The translations under genes were made by a program, and so were the position numbers. Below the pieces are notes generated by a model. That model saw nothing but the letters and a program-made list of their open reading frames with translations. It searched no databases and had not been told where the DNA came from. Of a stretch of 36,121 nucleotides of DNA, positions 22,567 through 29,447 are shown one piece after another (within the stretch, counting starts at the first letter, position 1; the number at the start of each line of letters is the position of its first letter). The stretch spans positions 1 through 36,121 of IMG/VR virus record IMGVR_UViG_3300047551_000016. One strand, 5' to 3'. The stretch is from a virus.

Positions 22567-23148
22567 TTAAGCCACCTGCTGAATGCTAAGAATGATAGAA
22601 GGTATCGCTGGATGCAAAGCCGTTGCCGGCAAAGACTCAAGCGTCACCGCAGCGTTAGATTTCAACCAATAAATCTCTACGTAGTCGCTTGAATTAAGGC
22701 TAAAGAAAAGATTCCAAGCGGCTACGCCATAACCAAAAATACTTGCGCTCTTCCGCGCAGGTATTGTCACAATCGTCGCTGAGTTAGCCAAATCTGATCC
22801 ATTTATCTTGAACCAAATAGTCGCCTCATGCTGGGCGTTGTCGGTGTTCTTTAGCTGAGCGCTGAACTGAAGATCGTAAATGCCGGTGTTTGGCACCGTA
22901 AATTTGCTGTTATCAACTAGCGTGATCGAATCTGCTATGTCTTGCGTATCAAACGTAATTACCGCACCAGCAGTTGTGCTACCCGTCTGGTCAGTTGAAT
23001 CACTCCACGAACCATACGATCTGGATACGCTGACAATATCCGCAACGGTTGTCTTTTTGTTGTCGCCACCCTGAACAATAGGGACTAACTCTGCACCAGT
23101 TAATGGCAGAGCTGCCGCAGTCATTGCTGAAATCTTCGTGTCTGCCAT
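22567..23148 (-). CDS. Short fibre protein with fibre-type N-terminus and C1q/TNF-like jelly roll
   Basis: Residues 1-40 (TKISAMTAAALPLTGAELVP, then IVQGGDNKKTTVADI) form a short motif also seen at the start of the 916-residue fibre in this window, so it probably docks to the virion. Residues ~50-190 look like a C1q/TNF-type beta jelly roll: ITFDTQDIADSITLVD, FTVPNTGIYDLQFSAQLKN, IWFKINGSDL, SSDYVEIYW and a final ILSIQQV strand. Such heads trimerise and often bind ligands at the tip. The start at 23148 has GGAG 6 bases upstream. A receptor-binding or decoration function is inferred from the architecture. Confidence 0.75.
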   Translation of the reverse strand: MADTKISAMTAAALPLTGAELVPIVQGGDNKKTTVADIVSVSRSYGSWSDSTDQTGSTTAGAVITFDTQDIADSITLVDNSKFTVPNTGIYDLQFSAQLKNTDNAQHEATIWFKINGSDLANSATIVTIPARKSASIFGYGVAAWNLFFSLNSSDYVEIYWLKSNAAVTLESLPATALHPAIPSIILSIQQVA

Positions 23149-23379
23149 TTAGGACTCCAACTCAATTTTGTCGTCGTTCTCTTGTAGAACGTAACCGGCA
23201 TTTTCCATCAGTATGTAGTACGGGCCTCCGGGCGGTGGCACAGGCCCTCTCACAATAACCGATTGCCCACCTACATCATTGCCATTACCAGCACTTGCGT
23301 CAGCGACAACGCCCGTTGCGGTACCCGGATAGGTATTCGCAAAGTTTGCTACGTACTCAAAGCCGACGCCGCCAGCCAT
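23149..23379 (-). CDS. Small hypothetical protein, 76 aa
   Basis: Starts MAGGVGFEYVANFANTYPG. It is Gly/Val/Pro-rich with a Pro-rich turn (RGPVPPPGGPYYILME) and an acidic end (ENDDKIELES). No domain is recognised. It is translationally coupled to the previous gene by TAATG and is followed at once by the fibre-like gene, whose GGAG site overlaps its last codons. Probably a minor virion or fibre accessory protein by context. Confidence 0.65.
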   Translation of the reverse strand: MAGGVGFEYVANFANTYPGTATGVVADASAGNGNDVGGQSVIVRGPVPPPGGPYYILMENAGYVLQENDDKIELES

Positions 23380-23684
23380 TACGCAATGCCTGCCTGAATC
23401 AACTTCAACGTAACCGTACCATCGCCTGAGTTCATCGTCACACGAATCGCCGTTACTGGGAATGCGTAGTTGCCATCAGCATTCGCAATAGCATCAGCTA
23501 CTGTCGGATGCGGAAACCAAGTAGAAAAGCCAACCGTAGGATCGTCGAAAGTATGTTGAACGGTGTAGTCAACAGTGCCAGACTTCACAACACCAAACCC
23601 AACATTGAACGGTGTCGCATTCAGGTTCATGACAATCGGGCTGCTTGACCCAACGCCAGTTTTTGAAACAGTCTGCAATCTCAT
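23379..23684 (-). CDS. Small beta-rich virion protein, 101 aa
   Basis: Starts MRLQTVSKTGVGSSSPIVMN and contains TVDYTVQHTFDD, WFPHP and AIRVTMNSGDGTVTLKLIQAG. This is a compact all-beta pattern that I associate with small structural proteins near capsid or neck genes in aquatic phages, without a defined role. It is the first gene after the hairpin and its ribosome site is weak (GGGGAT). Its stop overlaps the following ATG (TAATG). No signal peptide or membrane span. Confidence 0.72.
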   Translation of the reverse strand: MRLQTVSKTGVGSSSPIVMNLNATPFNVGFGVVKSGTVDYTVQHTFDDPTVGFSTWFPHPTVADAIANADGNYAFPVTAIRVTMNSGDGTVTLKLIQAGIA

Positions 23685-23703
23685 ATTAAATCCCCATAGA
23701 CAA

Positions 23704-23723
23704 CAGGGAGCCGAAGCTCCCTG
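23704..23723 (-). terminator. UUCG-loop hairpin, probable terminator
   Basis: A perfect 8-bp stem CAGGGAGC / GCTCCCTG closed by a TTCG tetraloop on the minus-strand transcript, beginning 6 bases after the stop of the basic repeat gene and followed by TTGTCT. The tetraloop and GC-rich stem are typical of phage Rho-independent terminators; the U-tract is short, so read-through into the fibre genes is likely. It lies in the largest intergenic gap of the window, 45 bases. Confidence 0.75.
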
Positions 23724-23729
23724 CCTTAT

Positions 23730-24752
23730 TTAACACGCACCGCCGTAGCGCTTTTTCGCGGGTGTGACAGTTACAGACTCTTTGGTCTTGGTCACGCTTT
23801 CCCCTGATGGCTTTGTCGTAAAAAACTCTTTGGCTTTTTCAAAGCCCTCTTTCAACATATCTAGCGGGTTCATCGCCCTCTCTAGCTCTGCTGAATGCTT
23901 GTAAGAGTCTTCATACGCCTTTTGCATTGCCTTGCGCTTCTTTTCTTCTGCTACGTCAGCAGGGCCACCTTCCATCATCTTTACCTTGCCACCCTTTTTA
24001 TAGGTGCCTGATAGACGGTTGATGCTGACAGGGGTGGGCGGACTTTTCTGAGGCATCGCAACCGCTTTACCCGAATCGTTTACCGATCCACCCCTAGCAT
24101 ACTTTTTTGGGGCACCGCCCTTCTTGTAGCCCCCTGCGTTGCTTTTACGAACACCGCCAGTAGTCGTGTTAGTTACGCCCGGAGGTGTGCTGCTGACGTT
24201 ACCTTCAACGCCACCACCCTTGGCATACTTCTTCGCCTTACCGCCGTGCTTGTAACCACCACCGTTGCCCATCTTCACGCCACCAGTTTTAGCCGGCGAG
24301 TGATCAGGCTTGGCAGTGTGCATCATCGTTTCATCGTACTTTTCAGCACCCTTCTTCGATGCGCTCACAGGAATGACGCTGCCGCCATCTTTGTAGCCAC
24401 CTTGACCCATCGCAACACCACCAGTCTTTAGACCTTTGTGTGCTTTGGAAGCAGGCATATCAGCGTGCTTTTTCAGCGCTTCAGGCATACCGCCCTCTTT
24501 CATAGGACGACGCATCTTCATCGCTTTACGACGCGCTGCCATCGAAGGCATAGCAGGCGCTGCACCACCCACTGGGCCGGGAGGTAGACCAGCACGAGCA
24601 AGGACTCCCGGCATACCGCCGTCAGCCATCTTCTTGCTACCGTGATCTTTAGATTTCATCTTGGGCATAGCTACATGCCCACCCTTTTTGAGCTTTAGCT
24701 CGATGCTAGGCTCCGTGGTCATCATTTTGACCATCGGCCGGAAACTACCCAT
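23730..24752 (-). CDS. Basic diglycine-repeat protein, unknown function
   Basis: A 340-residue, very Lys/Met/Gly-rich protein with low predicted order. It carries more than a dozen short diglycine motifs (KKGGHV, MADGGM, MKEGGM, KDGGSV, KKGGKV). It also has three imperfect ~43-residue repeats starting near residues 110, 156 and 198 of the form TGGV-x-GGYKxGG, the last two followed by KKYAKGGGV or KKYARGGSV. A helical section (about 265-312) carries ERAMNPLDMLKEGFEKAKEF, and the protein ends in RYGGAC. It has no known domain. The high positive charge fits a DNA- or scaffold-associated internal virion protein, but that is inference. Its AAGGAG site is inside the end of the homing endonuclease gene. 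The start at 24752 is the first ATG after that site. A hairpin follows 6 bases after the stop. Confidence 0.8.
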   Translation of the reverse strand: MGSFRPMVKMMTTEPSIELKLKKGGHVAMPKMKSKDHGSKKMADGGMPGVLARAGLPPGPVGGAAPAMPSMAARRKAMKMRRPMKEGGMPEALKKHADMPASKAHKGLKTGGVAMGQGGYKDGGSVIPVSASKKGAEKYDETMMHTAKPDHSPAKTGGVKMGNGGGYKHGGKAKKYAKGGGVEGNVSSTPPGVTNTTTGGVRKSNAGGYKKGGAPKKYARGGSVNDSGKAVAMPQKSPPTPVSINRLSGTYKKGGKVKMMEGGPADVAEEKKRKAMQKAYEDSYKHSAELERAMNPLDMLKEGFEKAKEFFTTKPSGESVTKTKESVTVTPAKKRYGGAC

Positions 24753-25284
24753 GTTCCTTCTCCTTTACTTTGGCAAGTAAATCGCGAGCAATTTTTTTTG
24801 CTTTAATTTTGGCAATAGTTTCCTCAGAATGTTTATATCCCATTCTGTTAGAAGCTTTACCTTTTTTAGATTCACTAACTTTTCGTTTAGTTTCCTCTGA
24901 TAAGGTAACGCCTTTTCTTGGGCTTGTTTTGCCTTTTAATGACAAAGAAATTTTTTTCTTTGTTTCATCGGACACAATTCGCCCACGCTTTGCCCCAACC
25001 CCGCCTTCACCACCTTTGGTTAAGTTATAACCATTAGGAGTCAAAGTATTGTGTTGTTGAATTAAAAGCATTTCTAAATTGAACGCAGACTCTCGATCAA
25101 ACGCATCGGCAATATGAGAAAAAATAAAATTTTCTTTCCCATATTTTTTTATTGCGCGGTGCAAGAGCGGAGTATCCCCAAGTGCTTTTTTGTGCGTTTT
25201 CCACCTAACTTCCAAATTGCAAGAAACACCAACATATTGTTTGGCATTTTTTACATTTGTTATGATGTAAATCGCATAAATCAC
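24745..25284 (-). CDS. GIY-YIG homing endonuclease with NUMOD3 repeats
   Basis: A 179-residue protein. The GIY-YIG nuclease core is at residues 3-75: AIYII, then KQYVGVS, Arg27 in VRWKTH, and the metal-binding Glu71 in NLEMLLIQ. It ends with GYNLTKGGEGG. Three NUMOD3-type DNA-binding repeats follow (SDETKKKISLSLKGKTSP, SEETKRKVSESKKGK, HSEETIAKIKAKK). The start is GTG at 25284, chosen because AAGGAG lies 6 bases upstream. The gene is markedly AT-rich: the line 24841-24900 is about 32% GC by hand count, against about 65% for 24541-24600 in the next gene. It is therefore a recent mobile addition. It stands alone between the capsid and basic-repeat genes, and I see no intron. Its last codons overlap the next start and contain that gene's Shine-Dalgarno. 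Confidence 0.92.
   Translation of the reverse strand: MIYAIYIITNVKNAKQYVGVSCNLEVRWKTHKKALGDTPLLHRAIKKYGKENFIFSHIADAFDRESAFNLEMLLIQQHNTLTPNGYNLTKGGEGGVGAKRGRIVSDETKKKISLSLKGKTSPRKGVTLSEETKRKVSESKKGKASNRMGYKHSEETIAKIKAKKIARDLLAKVKEKEHG
24745..25284 (-). mobile_element. Free-standing homing endonuclease insertion
   Basis: The same segment viewed as an element. The AT-rich block matches the endonuclease ORF almost exactly, from just after the hairpin at 25301-25327 to the 8-base overlap with the following gene. Flanking structural genes have normal phage composition. No inverted or direct flanking repeats or intron core were recognised, so this is a free-standing homing gene rather than a transposon or intron. 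Confidence 0.65.
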
Positions 25285-25300
25285 ACTTGGCTCCTTAGAG

Positions 25301-25327
25301 AACCCCGAGGGTTTCCCCCCGGGAGTT
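25301..25327 (-). terminator. GC-rich hairpin after the capsid/beta-helix genes (weak terminator or mRNA stabiliser)
   Basis: On the minus-strand transcript this 27-base segment, starting 2 bases after the beta-helix stop codon, can fold into an 11-bp stem with one C-C mismatch and a GGAAA loop. The downstream run is TTCTCT rather than a U-tract, so it may limit read-through or protect the upstream message from 3' decay rather than terminate strongly. It lies between the capsid genes and the inserted homing endonuclease. Confidence 0.45.
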
Positions 25328-25329
25328 CA

Positions 25330-26358
25330 TTAGCTCGGATTTACCGCGATACCACCAGCCGTTGCACTAACCGCTGGCATATCAACGTAAATCTGACCTA
25401 GAGAAGTGGCGTCGGAACCAAACTCAGTGATGCCCAAGCTCAACGTATTTTGAATCACCACCTGACCACCAGCCGAAGCTGCCAGAGTCGCAAATGCACT
25501 CATGGTCGTTGAGGTTGATCCAACATTGTTGATAAACGAGCATCCCTTGAATAGGGCATAACGATCCATGCCAGCAGCGGCGCCTACCTTCAGCCCCAGA
25601 GGGGTACCAGCGCTGCACTGGAATGGGAACACGCAATCGATAAACGAGTTACGTGCCGTGCCACCTGCCAGTTCAACAGTAGCATTTGCCGCGCCACGAG
25701 CAACCGTGTCGCCACCAAGCGTGCAGTTGATGAACGTGTGCTCACCACCACCGTTGAGTTTCAGACTACGAGCACCCGCACCACCAGCAGAAGCCGCATC
25801 AGCCATGCCGTAGATGTTTACGTTGCTGTATGCGTTACGCGAACCAGAGTCAGTCCACGCAATCATGTTTGCCGAACCTGTGGAGAAACCACAGAAGACC
25901 GACAAGTTAGCAAAGTAGCATCCAGAAGCAGTGACGTTGATGAAGGCGTCGCTGTTAAAGGTAGCGGCTGTGTAAGTACCCGTCGGCGGAGCAATACGTG
26001 CACGCTGCGCCACATTCGTGGGAGCAGCCACACCAATCAGGTGTGTCGCATTCTTGTTCCAGTTCAGAGTACCTGCCGTAGCAGCAGAGTTAATTTCCTG
26101 AGCCAGCGCGGTAGACAAACGTGCCGAACCAGCCGCAGTGCCATCGCCCATCAGGACGACAACATCATTGTTGCCAGAAGTACACTTTGCCAAAGCACCG
26201 TACAGGGTTTTCAGAGGGAGTTCAGGGGTGCCTTCGTTGCCATCGGCTCCGTTTACCGGGTCTACAAAGTAGTAGTTACCAGTAAACGGAAGACCGCCGA
26301 TAGTTCCAAGAACAGGCACGCCGAAACTGGTTATCCCATTTGGGAAATTAGTCAGCAT
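25330..26358 (-). CDS. Right-handed beta-helix virion protein (pectate-lyase-like fold)
   Basis: A 342-residue protein. Near residue 28 it has YYFVDPVNGADGNEGTPELP followed by LKTLYGAL, the standard opening of a parallel beta-helix (DUF1565/pectate-lyase superfamily) module. The rest is a run of short strands with Asn, Gly and Val ladders (FINVTASGCYFANLSVF, GGEHTFINCTLGG, RNSFIDCVFPFQ, YALFKGCSFINNVGS). No obvious catalytic set of a pectate lyase can be assigned. Its position immediately after the major capsid gene, with a good AGGAG site, suggests a capsid fibre or abundant surface protein rather than a depolymerase. A glycan-binding or degrading role remains possible. It is followed by a GC-rich hairpin and then by the homing endonuclease gene. 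Confidence 0.75.
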   Translation of the reverse strand: MLTNFPNGITSFGVPVLGTIGGLPFTGNYYFVDPVNGADGNEGTPELPLKTLYGALAKCTSGNNDVVVLMGDGTAAGSARLSTALAQEINSAATAGTLNWNKNATHLIGVAAPTNVAQRARIAPPTGTYTAATFNSDAFINVTASGCYFANLSVFCGFSTGSANMIAWTDSGSRNAYSNVNIYGMADAASAGGAGARSLKLNGGGEHTFINCTLGGDTVARGAANATVELAGGTARNSFIDCVFPFQCSAGTPLGLKVGAAAGMDRYALFKGCSFINNVGSTSTTMSAFATLAASAGGQVVIQNTLSLGITEFGSDATSLGQIYVDMPAVSATAGGIAVNPS

Positions 26359-26381
26359 GATTTTCTCCTGTTCCTAGTTAA

Positions 26382-27296
26382 TTACACACCCGGAGTTCCG
26401 TAAAGTGCGCGTGGATCTGTGAATCCAACGTCATAACGCTCAGTTGCCTTGTAGCGCATGGTGTCGGTTTCAAAGTCACCTTCCATCGTCTTCTCAAGAC
26501 CACGACGCATCATCAGCTTCATGCCTTCAGGAGCGTCAGTCTGCACCCACCAAGCAGTCGATGAAGTCAGACGCGACAGAACTGCTGCGCCTTCATCCAG
26601 CAGACCAATCGACTTGATTGGGTTGACGTCATTGTTCGCGTTACCCGAACGCAGAACCGACTTCAGCAGAACTTCTGCTTGGAAGATGTTGCCCGGAGCA
26701 ACAACAAGCTGACGAGGAACCAGACGGATCTTCTTGCCGTTGTTGTCAACTGCCTGACGAATCTGGATCAGCATCTGTTCCAGAGAAGTCTGCGACAGGT
26801 TTGCAGCAGTCGTCAGCAGGTTGCTGAAGGTGCCGTTGACAATCGGATGCGAAGCGGAGTTCAGAGGAACACCATCGCCACCCGGATAGGCTGAGTTGAA
26901 CGCACGGTTCAGCACGTTTGCAGACAGCGTCTCTTTCGTTTCAATCAACGACTGTGCCAAGTGCTTGGCATAGACTTGACCGATACGGATGTGATCGCCG
27001 TCTTCTACCAGCACTTTGGTCAGAGCAAATGCCAGACCATACACTGAGTAGACGTAGCGCTTCAGGAACAGCACGCCGCCCTGCTGATAGGTAACAGGTG
27101 TACCGTCAGGCAGTTGCGGAGCAGCGCCGAAACCATACAGCACTGGCTCTTCGTGGTAGTTACGTGGGATACCTTCTTGCTCACGGAATACGCGAGACCA
27201 TTCATCAGTACGTTGATCGTAGACACCGTCAAAACACTCATTCAGAATGGGTTCGACAATGCTACGAAAGTCTGTACTTCTCATTGGGGCTGCCAT
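26382..27296 (-). CDS. Major capsid protein (HK97-like fold)
   Basis: A 304-residue protein, the usual size for a capsid subunit without a fused scaffold. It has the organisation of Mu gpT/HK97-type major head proteins. The N-terminal segment runs RSIVEPILNECFDGVYDQR. An E-loop-like region follows around YEYGFGAA to VTYQQG, and then the spine helix (RIGQVYAKHLAQSLIETKETLSANVLNRAF). The P-domain/A-domain segment contains PRQLVVAPGNIFQAEVLLKS, and the C-terminus has WWVQTDAPEGMKLMMRRGLE and DVGFTDPRALYG. GGGAGG lies 9 bases before the start. It is placed after portal, scaffold and decoration genes as expected. The short N-terminal arm suggests that assembly relies on the separate scaffold-like gene, and the co-chaperonin nearby may help it fold. 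Confidence 0.85.
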   Translation of the reverse strand: MAAPMRSTDFRSIVEPILNECFDGVYDQRTDEWSRVFREQEGIPRNYHEEPVLYGFGAAPQLPDGTPVTYQQGGVLFLKRYVYSVYGLAFALTKVLVEDGDHIRIGQVYAKHLAQSLIETKETLSANVLNRAFNSAYPGGDGVPLNSASHPIVNGTFSNLLTTAANLSQTSLEQMLIQIRQAVDNNGKKIRLVPRQLVVAPGNIFQAEVLLKSVLRSGNANNDVNPIKSIGLLDEGAAVLSRLTSSTAWWVQTDAPEGMKLMMRRGLEKTMEGDFETDTMRYKATERYDVGFTDPRALYGTPGV

Positions 27297-27311
27297 GATT
27301 CATGCCCTCCC

Positions 27312-27911
27312 TTAAATAGCGTTGATCGCAGCAACGTACTGGCTGAGAGCAACCTGTACTTGCACGATAGGATAAGCATCACCCCAAGCATTGTCCGGGT
27401 ACGGAGCTAGGTTGATGACACGCAATTGGTTAGTCGCGCCACTACCAGCACCACTGGTGCTCATCGAGGCTTGCGACAGGCCGGTTGAAGTCGAACCAGT
27501 AGTCGGGTTGGTGACGTCAAACTGATCACCAATCGCGCCCTGAGTCAGGGTACCAGCAGCCTGAATCTCATAGACGATGTTGGGATCTTGATAGTAGTAA
27601 GCAATCACCGAACCAACTTGGAACGACTCGTTAGCAGGCCAGAAGTTAGAGACACGACGGCGACCCGTTGCATCTGTCCACTCCACACCAGCAAACGCAC
27701 CAAGGAAGGCTTCATTGCTAGCAATGTTTTCAATATAGCCAGCTGTGTTCATCTTGACGGGCGCACCCTTGAAGATGTTCGCGGCATAGCCGAGCGATAC
27801 GTTCCCACTAGTGGAAACGGCTTCAATACCGTTAGCAAGTGCGACTGCACGATCCAGACCGGAAGGATGGAATGCAGGGCGCAGGCCAAACGGAGCAGCT
27901 GTAGCAGACAT
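27312..27911 (-). CDS. Probable capsid decoration / minor structural protein
   Basis: A 199-residue, beta-rich protein starting MSATAAPFGLRPAFHPSG. Conserved features include NIFKGAPVKMN, AFAGVEWTD, FWPANESFQVG, VIAYYYQDPNIVYEIQA and a Ser/Thr/Gly-rich stretch before the C-terminal strand. This pattern is frequent directly beside major capsid genes in aquatic phage genomes and is usually listed as a structural or decoration protein. There are no membrane segments or catalytic motifs. TGGAG lies 8 bases upstream of the ATG. It immediately precedes the capsid gene, so the two are probably made at similar high levels. The role is inferred from context and family resemblance rather than from a motif. 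Confidence 0.7.
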   Translation of the reverse strand: MSATAAPFGLRPAFHPSGLDRAVALANGIEAVSTSGNVSLGYAANIFKGAPVKMNTAGYIENIASNEAFLGAFAGVEWTDATGRRRVSNFWPANESFQVGSVIAYYYQDPNIVYEIQAAGTLTQGAIGDQFDVTNPTTGSTSTGLSQASMSTSGAGSGATNQLRVINLAPYPDNAWGDAYPIVQVQVALSQYVAAINAI

Positions 27912-27936
27912 AATTCACTCCATTAGGTTTCAAAAC

Positions 27937-28476
27937 CTACCCGTGAAACACAGGGGCAGGAATCGGTTTGTCAATTTGCTCCAGCCCGTCACCTTCGACT
28001 TGACCGAGGGCTTTACCCCGGCTATCGCGTCCAACTTGAGATTCCGCCTGTACCTTGATCTTGTTCGCCTCTTCCAACGGTTGATCGTGGTGGAAGTGCG
28101 CCATGATGTCTTGGTACGTATCCATAGGGATCTTAAACAGCAGCATCTCATTGCACGCGACATAACCGCTATGTTCGCCAGCCTTTACGCGCCAATTCTC
28201 GTATCCCTTGACTTCATCCGCCATTACTGGGGTGTAGCCAAGACGCAAGCGCTTATCGATGCTGTCGTAACTGTTGGTTGTCGAAAGCCAGCAGACATGC
28301 CATCCGGCAAGGTCTGGGGCTGGCGGCAATGCGCTTTGTACCCATTCGTCCTTCCACATCTTGCGACGTTCTTCGGCGGATACAAACATTTCCTCCGGTG
28401 CCTCTCGACTTGAGTCAAGACTAGCGCGACTTTCGCGCCCACCAGCGTTGAGGGATTTCTTTAAACGACTGTCCAT
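27937..28476 (-). CDS. Conserved phage protein upstream of capsid gene (unknown function)
   Basis: A 179-residue protein with a conserved centre GWHVCWLSTTNSYDSIDKRL, RLGYTPVMADEVKGYENW and VACNEMLLFKIPMDTYQDIM. I recognise this as a protein that recurs between the scaffold and capsid genes of related podovirus-like genomes, without an assigned role. The N-terminal third is charged and probably flexible; the C-terminal ~35 residues are low complexity and end in PVFHG. There is a strong ribosome binding site, AAAAGGAG, 6 bases before the ATG. A capsid assembly or minor head role is inferred only from its place. Confidence 0.75.
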   Translation of the reverse strand: MDSRLKKSLNAGGRESRASLDSSREAPEEMFVSAEERRKMWKDEWVQSALPPAPDLAGWHVCWLSTTNSYDSIDKRLRLGYTPVMADEVKGYENWRVKAGEHSGYVACNEMLLFKIPMDTYQDIMAHFHHDQPLEEANKIKVQAESQVGRDSRGKALGQVEGDGLEQIDKPIPAPVFHG

Positions 28477-28478
28477 AA

Positions 28479-29447
28479 TTAGCTCCTTTTCCGTGCTTCG
28501 GTTGCGTAGCGCTTGATCATGCGTGCCCTTTTTTCAGGGTTGTCCCACATTCCGGCTTCTTTCATAGCCCTTACCTGCTCTGGGCTAAGTGTGAAGGTGT
28601 TTTTGCTGCCACCCACACTCGAAACCGACTCGCGCCCACCTCCGGTAACAACACTTCTCGGACGGCTTTTCTGGGGTCGTTCGTTAGTATTGTCAGTATA
28701 CCTATGCGGTATCAGTTTTGACAAGCGTCTGTCAAGCTCATCCCAATAGTCATCTGTTGCGGGATCCCAGCCTTCTTGACCCAAGGCATGGTCTACCTGC
28801 AAAGCGATCTGGGTATCCCGATTTGGGTTCTGCGGGTTGTACCAATTCGAGTGCGCCTGCGCCCAAGATACCGCCAGCTCAGCCACAATCGGGTCAGGCA
28901 CATGCGCCTGCGGTTGCTGCGCCTCCTGCGTAGACCGACGCTTGAACTGCTCTAGCGCCTCAGCCTGCTTTCGGGCTTCGTACAGCATCTCCTCAGCAGC
29001 GGTGATCAACTCCCCATCGCCCTGCCGAGCCGCCTCGTTCATCTTGCTCTTGGCAAAGGCGATCCGCTGCTTCTGCTCCTCAATCGCCCTGTCAATCCGA
29101 GCCAACTCAGTCCCGGTTTGCTTACGCTCAAGGTTCGCTAGACGCTCCATCAGCTCTTGGTTCTGCCGTTGTAGGTTTTGCAACCGAACGTCTTTTTCAG
29201 CAGATACCTGCTTGTGGTACTCCTTACGGGCTTTGCGCTTGGCTCGTCTAGCCGCACGCATCGCCTCTTGTTCAGGGTCTACATCGCCACCATCGGCCAT
29301 CTCGGCCTCGGCAGCGGCATTGTCTTCATCCTCAGTCGGCTCAGCCTGCTGAGGCTCCTCTTCCATTGCCAAATCAGCCGGCAGGTCAATAACCGCTGAC
29401 CCATCGCTTTCTTCTTTGACAATAATCTCGTCTTTAGTCTCGCTCAT
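28479..29447 (-). CDS. Scaffold-like acidic/coiled-coil protein
   Basis: A 322-residue protein with the make-up expected of a capsid scaffold. It has an acidic N-terminal ~65 residues and a very basic patch (RAARRAKRKARKEYHKQ). A long coiled coil rich in Gln, Glu, Arg and Leu spans about residues 78-180, followed by a more globular part with Trp residues and a basic helical C-terminus (FTLSPEQVRAMKEAGMWDN to EARKRS), like the capsid-binding helix of scaffolds. It lies two genes upstream of the major capsid protein, which has no N-terminal delta-like domain of its own. The sequence alone does not prove the function. It contains MADGGDVD at residues 50-57, one of the diglycine motifs shared across the window. 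A head protease activity is not evident. Confidence 0.75.
   Translation of the reverse strand: MSETKDEIIVKEESDGSAVIDLPADLAMEEEPQQAEPTEDEDNAAAEAEMADGGDVDPEQEAMRAARRAKRKARKEYHKQVSAEKDVRLQNLQRQNQELMERLANLERKQTGTELARIDRAIEEQKQRIAFAKSKMNEAARQGDGELITAAEEMLYEARKQAEALEQFKRRSTQEAQQPQAHVPDPIVAELAVSWAQAHSNWYNPQNPNRDTQIALQVDHALGQEGWDPATDDYWDELDRRLSKLIPHRYTDNTNERPQKSRPRSVVTGGGRESVSSVGGSKNTFTLSPEQVRAMKEAGMWDNPEKRARMIKRYATEARKRS

Noticed and set aside
24745-25284. Group I intron carrying the GIY-YIG gene
   Set aside because: The flanking genes are complete proteins, and no interrupted exon or intron core was recognised.
25330-26358. Active pectate lyase or depolymerase
   Set aside because: The beta-helix fold is likely, but I could not identify a catalytic residue set, and the place next to the capsid gene argues for a structural role.
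25738-26403. Plus-strand open frame, 221 codons, opposite the beta-helix gene
   Set aside because: Thr/Arg/Ser-rich antisense shadow of a clear virion gene; no domain.
28837-29352. Plus-strand Cys/Ser/Ala-rich frame opposite the scaffold-like gene
   Set aside because: Cys/Ser richness is the mirror of Gln/Glu/Ala codons in the coiled coil; no independent signal.
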